Assembly (NCBI GenBank): GCA_945887955.1
Contig: CAMCZO010000004.1
Span: forward strand, 1-64,000
Direction of reading: 5' to 3'
Source: Chitinophaga pinensis
GTDB taxonomy: Bacteria > Bacteroidota > Bacteroidia > B-17B0 > Aurantibacillaceae
DNA length: 64,000 nt
Shown: positions 1 through 12,128 of the stretch, one piece after another
Numbering within the stretch: the stretch's first letter is position 1
Layout: each line of letters opens with the position of its first letter
The notes under the pieces: model-generated
Told to the model about the DNA's origin: nothing
The model's input: the letters and a program-made list of their open reading frames with translations, nothing else
Database searches by the model: none
Made by a program: the position numbers and the translations under genes

Positions 1-428
1 AGTCCTAAAATTAAATGACAAAGTGAAGTAAATCGTTTTGTAAAACTATAGCCCAAAATAATAATTAGAGCAATTGGCGAAAGGTAAAAACAAAGTGTAT
101 TAATTAAATAGCTACAAAAAATAAAAAATAAGCAGCAAGTAATTACTAAAAAAAGAGCAGCGTTTGGCGAGATTATATTAGAAGGGATTTCCCGAATGGC
201 CGTTCTTGGATTTTTTTTATCAAAATGTCTGTCAATATAACGATTAAAAGCCATAGCAGCGCTTCGTGCAAAAAGCATACAAAAAATAACTAGTATAAAT
301 TTTTCCCAATTAAACGAAACGGTATTAGTTTTAATAGCGAGTGAAAAGCCAATAAAACAAAAAGGTAAAGCGAAAATTGTATGACTAAATTTTATGAGCG
401 ATAAATAATTTTTTAAAATTGCAATCAT
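1..428 (-). CDS. UbiA-family prenyltransferase (3' part cut off by window edge)
   Basis: Integral membrane enzyme that transfers a polyprenyl group onto an aromatic acceptor in quinone synthesis. Translating the reverse strand from the ATG at 428 gives an uninterrupted 142-residue N-terminal part. It carries the first Asp-rich motif of the family, N62-R-x-x-D66-R-x-x-D70-x-x-N73-P-R-T, which binds the Mg-diphosphate of the prenyl donor. Hydrophobic segments lie at about residues 15-32, 43-57 and 88-105, as expected. The second Asp motif would lie outside the window. The gene follows the sugar transferase gene after 7 bases and may be cotranscribed with it. Whether it serves classical menaquinone, futalosine-route menaquinone (MqnP-like) or another quinone cannot be decided here. 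Confidence 0.88.
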   Translation of the reverse strand, partial: MIAILKNYLSLIKFSHTIFALPFCFIGFSLAIKTNTVSFNWEKFILVIFCMLFARSAAMAFNRYIDRHFDKKNPRTAIREIPSNIISPNAALFLVITCCLFFIFCSYLINTLCFYLSPIALIIILGYSFTKRFTSLCHLILG

Positions 429-435
429 ATTATAA

Positions 436-1857
436 TTATTTTCCTCTTCCTTGAAGAACAATTAGAACAGTATGAACTAATATTTTAAAATCTAATAAAA
501 GACTCACGTTTTCGATATATAAAATATCAAATTTTAATCTGTTAATCATTTGTTCCACATTTTCGGCATAGCCATATTTAACCTGCCCCCAACTTGTAAT
601 GCCTGGCCTTACCTTTTGAAGATGTTTATAATGCGGTGCTTTTAAAATAATTTGATCTATGTAAAATTGTCTTTCTGGGCGAGGCCCTACTAAACTCATA
701 TTTCCAATTAATACATTGTAAAATTGAGGAATTTCGTCCAAACGAACTTTTCTTAAAAATTTGCCTGTTTTAGTAACGCGAGGGTCATTTGAACTAGAGA
801 GTGCCGGCCCTTCTTTTTCTGCATCAGATATCATAGTTCTGAATTTATAAATATAAAATGGTTTACCATGAATGCCAATTCGAACTTGTTTAAAAAATAC
901 AGGACCTTTAGAACCTAATTTCACAAATATTCCAATGATAAAATAAACCCAACTAAAAAAAATTAAAACAAATATTGAGGTAAAGACATCTAAAAATCGT
1001 TTTACAGAAATTTGCCATTCAGGGTTAATTTGATTTTTTATTTCGATAAGTGGAGTTCCTAAAATGCTCGTCATTTTTACCTGTCCACTCAAGATATCAT
1101 AAATATCAGGTATAATTTTTATTATAACACCCATATCACCTAAATCATTAACAATATTCTTTATATTTTCATGCTCCCAACTTTCTATGGCAATAATTAC
1201 TTCTTCTATTTTGTAGTCTTTTATAATTTGTCTTATATTTTCATATTCGCCCAAATGTGTTAACTGTGTTTTAAGTTGTTCTGAGTATCCATTTTTGCCT
1301 TCTATATGAACGAAACCAATAAAAATATTACCAATCCCATGGTTTAATGCATTTATTTCGTTAAATAATTTAAGTGCCCGCTCGTTACTCCCTAAAATAA
1401 TAGTGTTAAAGCCTAATTCTCGATTTTGAATTTTGTGATTTATGTTTGTAGATAAAATAATTCGAAAAATTGACGTAATAAAAAAATGCGCAGAAAACAA
1501 AACAAAGTAAAGTTTGTAATACAATTTATAAGTTACAACGGAGTCATCTAATAATAAAACAAAAAATAAAACAGTAACTCCTAATATAGTAGTAGATAAT
1601 ATTTGAACAAATTCATTAATCCTTGATTTTCGGAGCACATTATTGTATGATCCAGATAAATAATAAACCAATACCCAAATTAAGGGCAAAGTTAAAACAC
1701 TGAAAAAATATTGACGATCAAATACTTCTCCCGAATATAAGCCTGTTTTTAAAATGTCTATTTGAGTTTTACGATAATAGTTAAAAATAGTCCAAGCTAA
1801 TGCAGAAGATAAGAAATCAAAAAAGATATAGTTTATAGTTTTTAATTTAAAATTCAT
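436..1857 (-). CDS. Polyprenyl glycosylphosphotransferase (exopolysaccharide initiation, WcaJ/EpsE type)
   Basis: Starts assembly of a surface polysaccharide by moving a sugar-1-phosphate from a nucleotide sugar to undecaprenyl phosphate at the inner membrane. The 473-residue protein has about four N-terminal membrane helices (to about residue 135), a CoA-binding-like Rossmann domain (about 145-270), one more helix, and a C-terminal bacterial sugar transferase domain from about residue 285. Domain motifs visible are KRFLDV, FKQVRIG, YKFRTM, LDEIPQFYNVL, GPRPER and RPGITSW. Its ATG overlaps the stop of the upstream lipoprotein gene in a TAATG, so translation is probably coupled. No flippase, polymerase or other glycosyltransferase is beside it in the window, so the sugar is unknown. 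Confidence 0.9.
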   Translation of the reverse strand: MNFKLKTINYIFFDFLSSALAWTIFNYYRKTQIDILKTGLYSGEVFDRQYFFSVLTLPLIWVLVYYLSGSYNNVLRKSRINEFVQILSTTILGVTVLFFVLLLDDSVVTYKLYYKLYFVLFSAHFFITSIFRIILSTNINHKIQNRELGFNTIILGSNERALKLFNEINALNHGIGNIFIGFVHIEGKNGYSEQLKTQLTHLGEYENIRQIIKDYKIEEVIIAIESWEHENIKNIVNDLGDMGVIIKIIPDIYDILSGQVKMTSILGTPLIEIKNQINPEWQISVKRFLDVFTSIFVLIFFSWVYFIIGIFVKLGSKGPVFFKQVRIGIHGKPFYIYKFRTMISDAEKEGPALSSSNDPRVTKTGKFLRKVRLDEIPQFYNVLIGNMSLVGPRPERQFYIDQIILKAPHYKHLQKVRPGITSWGQVKYGYAENVEQMINRLKFDILYIENVSLLLDFKILVHTVLIVLQGRGK

Positions 1858-2690
1858 TAGAGATATATTAATTTTAGATTGTCAATGTATAATTTTGAGT
1901 TATCATTGTTATTAATCATCCTAAAATATAGTTTGTATTTATTGGAAACAGGAGCCGAACTAACAGCATTTGAAAGTTGAATGTATATTTTATTCCAGTT
2001 TTCTTTTGCACTTAAAGTTATGGCTTCTTTTAATTGTGGATCTTTATCTCCAATTAAACCAATACTAAATTCTTTGTTGCATTTATAATTTAGTTCGAGA
2101 TAAACATTTTCTGATCCAGCAGGCAGTGAATAAGTTTGGCTAGTCTCTATTTGTCCAATAATTGATTGGCCTTTTAACTCAAGCTTTAAAAAGTTACTTT
2201 CTAAACTTTCTTCAGATGATATAATGTTATATATCGTATCAGAAATAGAAGAATTATTAAAAACATTACCTACATTATCAAAATTTTCGTTTATAACAAA
2301 TTTTGTATTGGAATTGTATTCAAAAACCAAGGGCATTTCAATCGTTTTTCCAGATTCTATCAAGGTGTCAAATTCTAATGGGCTATAAAATGGCCAAAAT
2401 ACTCGAGTTTCAGCAATCCCATTATTTTTAATCCCTGCAAAAATTTGAATTTTAGCACTTTTATTATTATTAACTATAGGAATGAGATGATTATATGGGT
2501 AGGCACCTTGAAATTGACCGTTTGTATAAACCCATAAATCAGTAATTTTACTACTATTAGAACCTTGACTTAAATTAGAGGTCACAGATGCCTTGCTGGG
2601 TTTGAGATAAAAGGCAGTCAAGGCTGCATCGTATTTTTTACAAGAATAAAAACAAAGGTTTAATAAAATTAGGAATAAAAATAATCTCAT
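1857..2690 (-). CDS. Putative lipoprotein of unknown function
   Basis: I do not recognise a family. The 277-residue product begins with a short hydrophobic stretch ending in a lipobox-like FYSC (Cys17), followed by KK, so it is probably a lipoprotein facing the periplasm or cell surface. The rest is rich in short beta-type segments. It ends with an LYIDNLKLIYL strand of the kind seen in carbohydrate-binding-like jelly-roll domains, but this is only a resemblance. It is the first gene of a minus-strand unit with the sugar transferase (TAATG overlap) and the UbiA protein. A role tied to surface polysaccharide is possible but not shown. Confidence 0.75.
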   Translation of the reverse strand: MRLFLFLILLNLCFYSCKKYDAALTAFYLKPSKASVTSNLSQGSNSSKITDLWVYTNGQFQGAYPYNHLIPIVNNNKSAKIQIFAGIKNNGIAETRVFWPFYSPLEFDTLIESGKTIEMPLVFEYNSNTKFVINENFDNVGNVFNNSSISDTIYNIISSEESLESNFLKLELKGQSIIGQIETSQTYSLPAGSENVYLELNYKCNKEFSIGLIGDKDPQLKEAITLSAKENWNKIYIQLSNAVSSAPVSNKYKLYFRMINNNDNSKLYIDNLKLIYL

Positions 2691-2892
2691 AGCTTATCGA
2701 TTTCTTTATTTTGCATTAATTTTAAATAATCTAATGTTTAAACGCATCTAAATAGTTGATTATTGCTTTTGTTAGTAAAAATAAAATTGTTCAAAAGTAC
2801 TTATTTTTAACTTAATCAAAACAAAGTGTTTAGCATTATCATTTATATTTATTGTTTTAAAACTTATCGTGTTAGTAATTAATAAACATTCA

Positions 2893-2924
2893 TTGATTAA
2901 TGCTTATATAACTTGATAGTTTTG
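2893..2924 (+). promoter_or_regulatory. Promoter of pcm
   Basis: TTG at 2893-2895 and TAGTTTTG at 2917-2924, separated by 21 bases, fit the Bacteroidota housekeeping consensus (TTTG near -33, TAnnTTTG near -7). Transcription would start only a few bases before the TTG codon at 2939, giving a very short leader. Confidence 0.55.
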
Positions 2925-2938
2925 TAAAAAGTAATATT

Positions 2939-3622
2939 TTGGATAAGGCCATAAATGATATAGAAAATAAAAATCTCTTTAGGGGAAAACGCCTTCGTTT
3001 AGCAGATCAGTTAAGAGCAAAGGGAATTAAAAATAATTTAGTTCTTGCTGCAATTGAAAAAATACCAAGGCATCTGTTTTTTGATTCTACAACAGGCATT
3101 CCTGCATTATTAGACCATGCATATAGCGATAAGGCATTACCAATTGGCGAAGGTCAAACAATTTCTCATCCTTATACCGTTGCTTTTCAAACGGAACAAT
3201 TAAATATAATAGCAGGCGAAAAGGTTCTTGAAATAGGCACAGGCTGCGGATATCAAACTGCTGTTTTATCTGAAATGGGAGCCAAAGTATTTAGTATCGA
3301 AAGACAAAAAGTATTATTTCAAAAAACAAAAATATTTTTACCTCAATTGGGATATCATACTGCTAAATTATTTTATGGCGATGGGTATAAAGGCTTAGTT
3401 CAATTTGCACCTTTCGATAAAATAATAGTTACAGCTGGCGCTCCTTATATACCTAATGATTTATTAATTCAATTAAAAATAGGTGGTATAATGATTATAC
3501 CTATTGGTGAAGGTGTATCGCAGGAAATGATTTGGCTTAAAAAAACCAGCCAAACTACTTTTGATAAAAAGACAATGGGTATTTTTAATTTTGTGCCTCT
3601 TTTACAAAACAAGTCAGGATAA
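2939..3622 (+). CDS. pcm: Protein-L-isoaspartate O-methyltransferase
   Basis: Uses S-adenosylmethionine to methylate isoaspartyl residues so that damaged proteins can be repaired. The 227-residue sequence has the family core in order: RAKGIKNNLVLAAIEKIPRH near residues 27-46, the GEGQTISHPYTVAFQ substrate loop near 72-86, and the SAM-binding motif LEIGTGCGYQTAVL near 95-108. The start is a TTG. No in-frame ATG occurs before the core, and the promoter lies immediately upstream. It is a single gene followed by an outer-membrane protein gene on the same strand. Confidence 0.93.
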   Translation: MDKAINDIENKNLFRGKRLRLADQLRAKGIKNNLVLAAIEKIPRHLFFDSTTGIPALLDHAYSDKALPIGEGQTISHPYTVAFQTEQLNIIAGEKVLEIGTGCGYQTAVLSEMGAKVFSIERQKVLFQKTKIFLPQLGYHTAKLFYGDGYKGLVQFAPFDKIIVTAGAPYIPNDLLIQLKIGGIMIIPIGEGVSQEMIWLKKTSQTTFDKKTMGIFNFVPLLQNKSG

Positions 3623-3686
3623 AAAATAAATCATTAAATAATAAAATATTTATAATTACGTTAAATAGTTAATCTAATATAAGTTT

Positions 3687-4640
3687 ATGAAAAAATCGAT
3701 AGTTGTCATAATTTTTTTGTTAAGTTCAAAACTTTTTTTTGCTCAAGATTTAACTTCAAAAAAAGGAGAACCATATTTACCCGAAGCTAAAGATTGGTGC
3801 ATTGGTGTTGATGTTGGTCAGGTTATCAATTATGTAAATGGGTTTTTAAAAACCGAAGCTCCAGCATCTGCAAGTCCATCAATTAGCGCTTATACTATTT
3901 TTGGGAAATATTTTAAAAATGAAAAAAAAGCTTATCGAGGGTCCTTAAGTATCGGTTTTAATAGTTATGATGCGAGTAATATGGTTTTAGATAGAATTGC
4001 CTCAACTAATTCTGTATCTGTTTTTCCAGCTGCGGTTAATATGAAAGAAAATATTTGGAATCGAAAAACAAGTTTAATTGGATTGAGTTTTGGCATCGAA
4101 AATCGTCGCGGAAAAACTCGTTTACAAGGCTTGTATGGTGCTGAGGTTGGCTTGTCTATCTCAAATTCTAAAGATAAATTTACTTATGGCAATGCGTTAA
4201 ATGCTTCAATAATTTCTCCTGTTGATGTTGATTCTATTGCAGATGCCATGTATAGTCCTATTTTTGGAGATGCAAATAATATTAATCAAAATGCTAATAC
4301 AATCATTCAGGGTAAAGTAGGTAACGCAAGAATTATAGAAAGAAATAATGGAACATCCGTTACTTTTGGTTTAAGAGCTTTTGCAGGGGTAGAATATTTT
4401 TTATTCCCTAAAATGAGTATCGGAGGAGAGTTTGGCTTAGGTTTAGCATATACTTCTGGTGCCAGAGCAACTACTATTTGGGAATCAATTGGGCAATCTA
4501 TTAATTCTACTTCTTCTGAGGTAAAAGTTGGTTCTACAACTACCGATGGCTCTAAAGAAAGTTATATAAAGTTTAATTCAGACAATTTAAATTCTATTTT
4601 TGGCGCTTCCGCTGCATTAAAATTAAATTTTTATTTTTAA
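3687..4640 (+). CDS. Secreted outer-membrane beta-barrel-like protein, function unknown
   Basis: Starts with a clear signal peptide (MKKSIVVIIFLLSSKLFFAQ, cleavage near residue 20). The mature protein of about 297 residues has alternating hydrophobic/polar strands separated by turns rich in Asn, Ser and Gly, and ends in aromatic FNFYF-type residues (LKLNFYF). This fits a small outer-membrane barrel. Repeated blocks such as GLSFGIENRRG, FGLRAFAGVEYFLFPKMSIGGEFGLGLAY are typical of porin-family proteins in Bacteroidota. No enzymatic motif is seen. Neighbours (pcm, fRMsr) give no functional clue. Confidence 0.75.
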   Translation: MKKSIVVIIFLLSSKLFFAQDLTSKKGEPYLPEAKDWCIGVDVGQVINYVNGFLKTEAPASASPSISAYTIFGKYFKNEKKAYRGSLSIGFNSYDASNMVLDRIASTNSVSVFPAAVNMKENIWNRKTSLIGLSFGIENRRGKTRLQGLYGAEVGLSISNSKDKFTYGNALNASIISPVDVDSIADAMYSPIFGDANNINQNANTIIQGKVGNARIIERNNGTSVTFGLRAFAGVEYFLFPKMSIGGEFGLGLAYTSGARATTIWESIGQSINSTSSEVKVGSTTTDGSKESYIKFNSDNLNSIFGASAALKLNFYF

Positions 4641-4731
4641 TTAGTGAATCTATAAAGTATTTGTTTTTTTTTGTTTTAAAAAAAATGAAAATCGATAACA
4701 CCATTACGACTAATCTGTTTAAATTTACATT

Positions 4732-7252
<2,521 letters not shown>

Positions 7253-7381
7253 CTTTTGATTTGCGTTTTCTCTTTACCTTCTTTTAAATCTAATTAGTGA
7301 GTCTATCTTATAATTGAGTGAGTTAATAGTTATAAAGTATTGAATTCTCTAATTTAGCATGATAATTAATAAAGTTATTGG

Positions 7382-10300
7382 TTGATTAATTCTGTAAAAT
7401 ATATTTATTTTTTTACTTTTTTTGCTTTATTTTCCTTAGCTCAAAATCAAACTAACAATTGGTATTTTGGTAATCAAGCTGGGCTTAGTTTTAATAGTAA
7501 TCCGCCAACAATTCTAACAAACGGTCAAATAATAAGTTCTGGTTGTAATGCTAGCATGTCTAACGCAAATGGTAATTTATTATTTTATACAAATGGACAA
7601 ACTGTTTGGGATCAAACCCATTCTGTAATGGCTAACGGAACTGGTTTATTAGGAAATGTTGGAGCCAGTCAAAATGTTATTATTTTAAAACAGCCTGGTA
7701 ATTTAAATTTGTTTTATATTATACATAGCCAACCAAATAATGTTAATGCATTAAGATTCTCTATAGTTGATATGAGTTTAGCTGCAGGTAACGGCTCAGT
7801 AACTTTAAAAAATCAGCAAATCAGCTTAATGTCTAGTACTAAATTAACTGCTACTAAACACTGTAATGGGGTTGATATTTGGATTGTTTCACAAGATTAC
7901 AATTGGGTTAATAATAATTTTAATAATTCTTACGTTTATCGATCTTACCTTTTAACATCTGCCGGAATTAATACCTTAACACCTGCAGTTTCAACCTTTA
8001 CAAATAATTTAAATAATTGGAATAATTGGAATGGATCGATGAAAATTTCACCTAATGGTAAAAAATTGGGTTTAGCTAGCCAAAATGGAAATAATTTTAA
8101 TAATGGCTCGGATAATTTTCAACTATATGATTTTGATAATACTACGGGTTTACTTTCTAATCGTTTTTCTTTATGGAATGGGCCTTTACAAAATAATAAT
8201 AACTATTGGGCATGGGGTTGTGAGTTTTCGCCCGATGGAACTAAATTTTATGGCACGCGATATAATGTTGGTGGTGGTTTGTATCAATGGAATTTATGTG
8301 CAGGTTCTAACACGGCTATTGCAGCATCACAAGCTACAATTGCTATTCCTGGCGTTCAATTATTTTCATTGCAATTAGCAAAAAATGGAAAAATTTATGT
8401 GGCAAGATATAATCAACAAACACTTGGCGTAATAAATAACCCAAATAATTTAGGCGGCGCTTGTAATTATGTTGATTTGGGGCAATCAATCGCACCAAAA
8501 ATTTGTTATTATGGCCTACCAAATTTTTTAGGTACTTATTTTATTAGTCCACCTCCCATTGGTCCTTTTACCTATACAGCTAATAATAATTTAGGTTGCC
8601 AAACCGCCTCGTTTACCCCACCCATAACACCAAATGCAACACTCGTTGGATGTGCTTCTTCGGGATACTCATTAACAAGCTTGCAATGGATTTTTGGCGA
8701 TCCAGCTTCTGGCGCAGCTAATACATCTACACTAACTTATCCTAGCCATGCTTTTACCACTTTAGGAACCTATACTACCCAATTAATTTTATTTTATAGT
8801 TGTGGGGGAGGAACTGATACATTAAAACAAGTCGTAAATATTAATCAGCCTTGTATTTCAGTTAGTAGTACTTCTATAACTTGTGCAAATTTGGGTTCAG
8901 CAACCGTATCTGCAACTGGAGGAATTGGTCCTTTTTCATATACATGGATGCCTTCAGGACAAACAAATTCAGTTGCAACTGGATTAAGCCCTGGCACCTA
9001 TACTTTAACGGTTTTTGATTTTGGAAATAATTTTACTTATACCGCTACAACTACTTTTAATTCATTAATTCCATTAACTGGTAATTTAAATAATACACCA
9101 AGTTTAACATGTAATGGGGTTAATACTGCTACCGCAAATTTTACGAATATTAGTGGAGGTTCTGGCTCTCAAAATTATGTTTGGACAAATGGTCCAAGCA
9201 CACAAACAACTTCTTATGCAAGTAATTTAAGTGCAGGTTTATGGAGTGTTTCAGTTGTTGATGCTCTTACCGGATGCTTTATTAATCAAATCTTTTTTAT
9301 CACACAACCTCCCGCATTGTCATTAAACGTTTCGGCTAATACAAATACCTCTTGTGCAGGAACTAATATTTTATTATCAGCAAATTGTAGCGGAGGAACA
9401 CCAGGTTTATTAACGCCCTATACATATTCTTGGACCTCTGGACCAATTTCAAATGGATACACGGTTACTTCATTAATAGGTGGAAATTTCACTTATTCTA
9501 TTCAAAGTGTTGATAGTCTTCAGTGTGTTACTTTAAATACCATAACTGTTAGTTTTATTTCTAACCCAGTTTTGAGTATTAGTGATTTTTCTATTTGTCC
9601 TTTTGAAACAGGCACTCTAACTGTAAGTGGAGCAAATTCTTATACTTGGAATAATGTACCAGGTATTAATACTTTTACTGATAACCCAATTGTTTCAACA
9701 CAATATTCTGTTATAGGTACTGCATTAAGTTGTACTTCAATTGCTACTGCGTCAATTATTTTAAAGCCAATACCAATACCAACTGTAACAAGTAATAGTC
9801 CCTTATGCAATAACCAAACACTCTATTTATATGGATTAGGAGGCGTTTCATTTCAGTGGACAGGCCCTTTAAATTTTAATAGTTTATTACAAAATGCGCA
9901 ATTAAGTCCTGCAGCTCCTAATAATTCAGGCGTTTATAATTACACAGTTACGGCAGCAAATTCTTGTACTGCTTCTGGTAGTTCTACTGTTGTTGTTAAT
10001 CCAACACCTACAATTTCAGCTTTTGGTTCTTCTGTTTGTGTAAGTCAAAATATTAATTTAAGCTCTAATTCTTTTGTTGGAGCAACGTATTTTTGGTCAG
10101 GCCCAAATGGATTTATGAGTTATTTACAAAACCCTATCATTAACGCACCCCTTCAGGTGTCTGCATCAGGTAATTATACTGTTTTTGCCACTAGTGCTGT
10201 TGGATGCGTAAATACAACTATAGCAAATGTATCAGTTACGGCTATGCCAATTCCGAGTTTTATTACAACTAGTCCAAAATGTGTTGGTACTGTATTAAAT

Positions 10301-11962
10301 TTTGATGCCTCTGCTACAATTGGAGCTATAAATTATTCTTGGTCAGGTCCAAATGGATTTAATTCAATTCAAATAAGTCCAATTATCTCAAATGTGATTT
10401 TACCCACTGCAGGCATTTACACATTAACTGTTTCAAAAGGGCCTTGCACAAATTCTATAAGCCATTCGGTTGTTATTAATGCCTTGCCAACCCCAACAGC
10501 AACTAGTAATAGTCCGGTTTGTGAAACAAAAAATAGTATTTTGCAGGTTAATGGAAATAATATAAGTTATTTATGGAATGGCCCAAATGGATTTAATAGC
10601 CCAGTTCAAAATCCAGTAATAAATAATAGTGCAATAATTAATTCAGGGCAATATCAAGTATTGGTAACAGACATTAACGGTTGTCAGGCAAGTTCATCAG
10701 TATCGTTGACAGTTATGCCTAATCCAGTTTTAATAACTCAAGGGGCATTAGTGTGTTTTGGAGAACCTGCAACATTAAAAGTGATTGGGGCTAATACGTA
10801 TAATTGGTTTGGGCCAATGGGATTTGGTGCTAATGGCTCTATCGCAACTGTAACTTCTGCAATTAATACGCAAGCATGGACTTATTATGTTATCGGTACT
10901 GCATTAAATACATGCACTTCTATATCTACCGCAACTGTTAACACCAAAACGCTTCCTATTGCAAGCCTTTCAGTTACTCCTCGTGTGTGTTTTAATGAAC
11001 AAATATTATTTAAAGGCGCTGGTGCTAATTATTATTATTGGAGTGGCCCATTAAATTATACTTCTGCAATTCAGAATCATTCATTAGTAGCAAATAATCA
11101 AGGAATGAGCGGAACTTATACTTTAATGGTTAAGGATTCTGCAAATTGTAAAGGTTATGCTACTGCAAATATTATAATTGATCCTTTGCCAATGGGAGGT
11201 ATAGATCAAAGTCCAATTAGTCATTGTGTGCCTTTTTGTTCAGATTTTAAATTTTATCCAAGTGGAGAAAATGTAATTGCAAATAGTATTTGGACTATGG
11301 GAACAAAAACTCAAACTTCAAGCGTTTTTAATTATTGTTTCAATACCGATGGAGATTTCACACTAAAAGGTGTTTTTACCGATAATCGAGGATGTATAAA
11401 TAAGTTGTCATTTCTTATAAAAGCTTATCCGGTTCCAGTTGCTGATTTTAGTTATTATCCAGAAAATCCATTAGAAAATAGAGACGAAGTTTATTTTACA
11501 AATAATTCTAAAGGGGATTTTCAAAATGATTGGTCTTGGTTAATTTTTAATGATAAGGATCAGGCATCAAACGAATTTAATTATTCTCATTTATTTAAAG
11601 ATGCCGGAACATTTAATGTTTTATTAATTACTAAAAACACTTTTGAATGTTCCGATTCGATAATCAAAACAATAAAAGTCGATTCAGATTTTTCAATTTT
11701 TGTGCCTAATACATTTACTCCAAACCAAGATAATAAAAATGAAACTTTTATAGCGGTTACTCGTGGCGTAAAATTTTATAATTTAACTATTTTTGATCGC
11801 TGGGGTCATATTGTTTTTGAATCAGAAGATACTTCAATTGGCTGGGATGGAACTTTTAAAGGAAATTCCTGCATCAATGGCATGTATGTGTGGAAAATTA
11901 AAGCATCTAGTTTTAATGGTTCAACAAAAGAATTAAATGGACATGTTTTATTGAATAAATAA
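7382..11962 (+). CDS. Very large secreted adhesin-like protein with Ig/PKD-type repeats and T9SS type B sorting domain
   Basis: A 1526-residue exported protein. The N-terminus is a signal peptide ending near SLAQ, started by TTG because the nearby ATG at 7359 is out of frame. Residues about 20-390 contain the NNWYFGNQAGLSF module followed by WD40/beta-propeller-like blocks, a common Bacteroidota arrangement. A PKD-like domain follows near 395-490. A long tract of about 80-residue Ig-like repeats then shows the recurring signature Y-x-W-x-GP-x-x-F-x-S-x-x-QNP. The last 90 residues form the gliding-motility-associated (CHU_C/type B) sorting domain, with VPNTFTPNQDN and FDRWGHIVFE. It is probably moved across the outer membrane by T9SS and kept at the surface. 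Its ligand is unknown. Confidence 0.9.
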   Translation: MINSVKYIYFFTFFALFSLAQNQTNNWYFGNQAGLSFNSNPPTILTNGQIISSGCNASMSNANGNLLFYTNGQTVWDQTHSVMANGTGLLGNVGASQNVIILKQPGNLNLFYIIHSQPNNVNALRFSIVDMSLAAGNGSVTLKNQQISLMSSTKLTATKHCNGVDIWIVSQDYNWVNNNFNNSYVYRSYLLTSAGINTLTPAVSTFTNNLNNWNNWNGSMKISPNGKKLGLASQNGNNFNNGSDNFQLYDFDNTTGLLSNRFSLWNGPLQNNNNYWAWGCEFSPDGTKFYGTRYNVGGGLYQWNLCAGSNTAIAASQATIAIPGVQLFSLQLAKNGKIYVARYNQQTLGVINNPNNLGGACNYVDLGQSIAPKICYYGLPNFLGTYFISPPPIGPFTYTANNNLGCQTASFTPPITPNATLVGCASSGYSLTSLQWIFGDPASGAANTSTLTYPSHAFTTLGTYTTQLILFYSCGGGTDTLKQVVNINQPCISVSSTSITCANLGSATVSATGGIGPFSYTWMPSGQTNSVATGLSPGTYTLTVFDFGNNFTYTATTTFNSLIPLTGNLNNTPSLTCNGVNTATANFTNISGGSGSQNYVWTNGPSTQTTSYASNLSAGLWSVSVVDALTGCFINQIFFITQPPALSLNVSANTNTSCAGTNILLSANCSGGTPGLLTPYTYSWTSGPISNGYTVTSLIGGNFTYSIQSVDSLQCVTLNTITVSFISNPVLSISDFSICPFETGTLTVSGANSYTWNNVPGINTFTDNPIVSTQYSVIGTALSCTSIATASIILKPIPIPTVTSNSPLCNNQTLYLYGLGGVSFQWTGPLNFNSLLQNAQLSPAAPNNSGVYNYTVTAANSCTASGSSTVVVNPTPTISAFGSSVCVSQNINLSSNSFVGATYFWSGPNGFMSYLQNPIINAPLQVSASGNYTVFATSAVGCVNTTIANVSVTAMPIPSFITTSPKCVGTVLNFDASATIGAINYSWSGPNGFNSIQISPIISNVILPTAGIYTLTVSKGPCTNSISHSVVINALPTPTATSNSPVCETKNSILQVNGNNISYLWNGPNGFNSPVQNPVINNSAIINSGQYQVLVTDINGCQASSSVSLTVMPNPVLITQGALVCFGEPATLKVIGANTYNWFGPMGFGANGSIATVTSAINTQAWTYYVIGTALNTCTSISTATVNTKTLPIASLSVTPRVCFNEQILFKGAGANYYYWSGPLNYTSAIQNHSLVANNQGMSGTYTLMVKDSANCKGYATANIIIDPLPMGGIDQSPISHCVPFCSDFKFYPSGENVIANSIWTMGTKTQTSSVFNYCFNTDGDFTLKGVFTDNRGCINKLSFLIKAYPVPVADFSYYPENPLENRDEVYFTNNSKGDFQNDWSWLIFNDKDQASNEFNYSHLFKDAGTFNVLLITKNTFECSDSIIKTIKVDSDFSIFVPNTFTPNQDNKNETFIAVTRGVKFYNLTIFDRWGHIVFESEDTSIGWDGTFKGNSCINGMYVWKIKASSFNGSTKELNGHVLLNK

Positions 11963-12128
11963 GTGTTTTTAACACATTAATTAAAGATTAATCAGCTAAA
12001 ATTTTCCTAATTTTTTTACGCGTTTTTTTAAAGAAGATAAAAATCTCATAATTTTATTTTGCGATAACAATTTTATTTAATTAAATTATGTAATTTTTCC
12101 AATCAAATATTTCAATTATAAATAAAAA

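Noticed and set aside
7359-7381. ATG upstream of the giant protein as true start or a frameshift
   Set aside because: The ATG at 7359 is in another frame and meets a stop at once; the TTG at 7382 gives an intact signal peptide.
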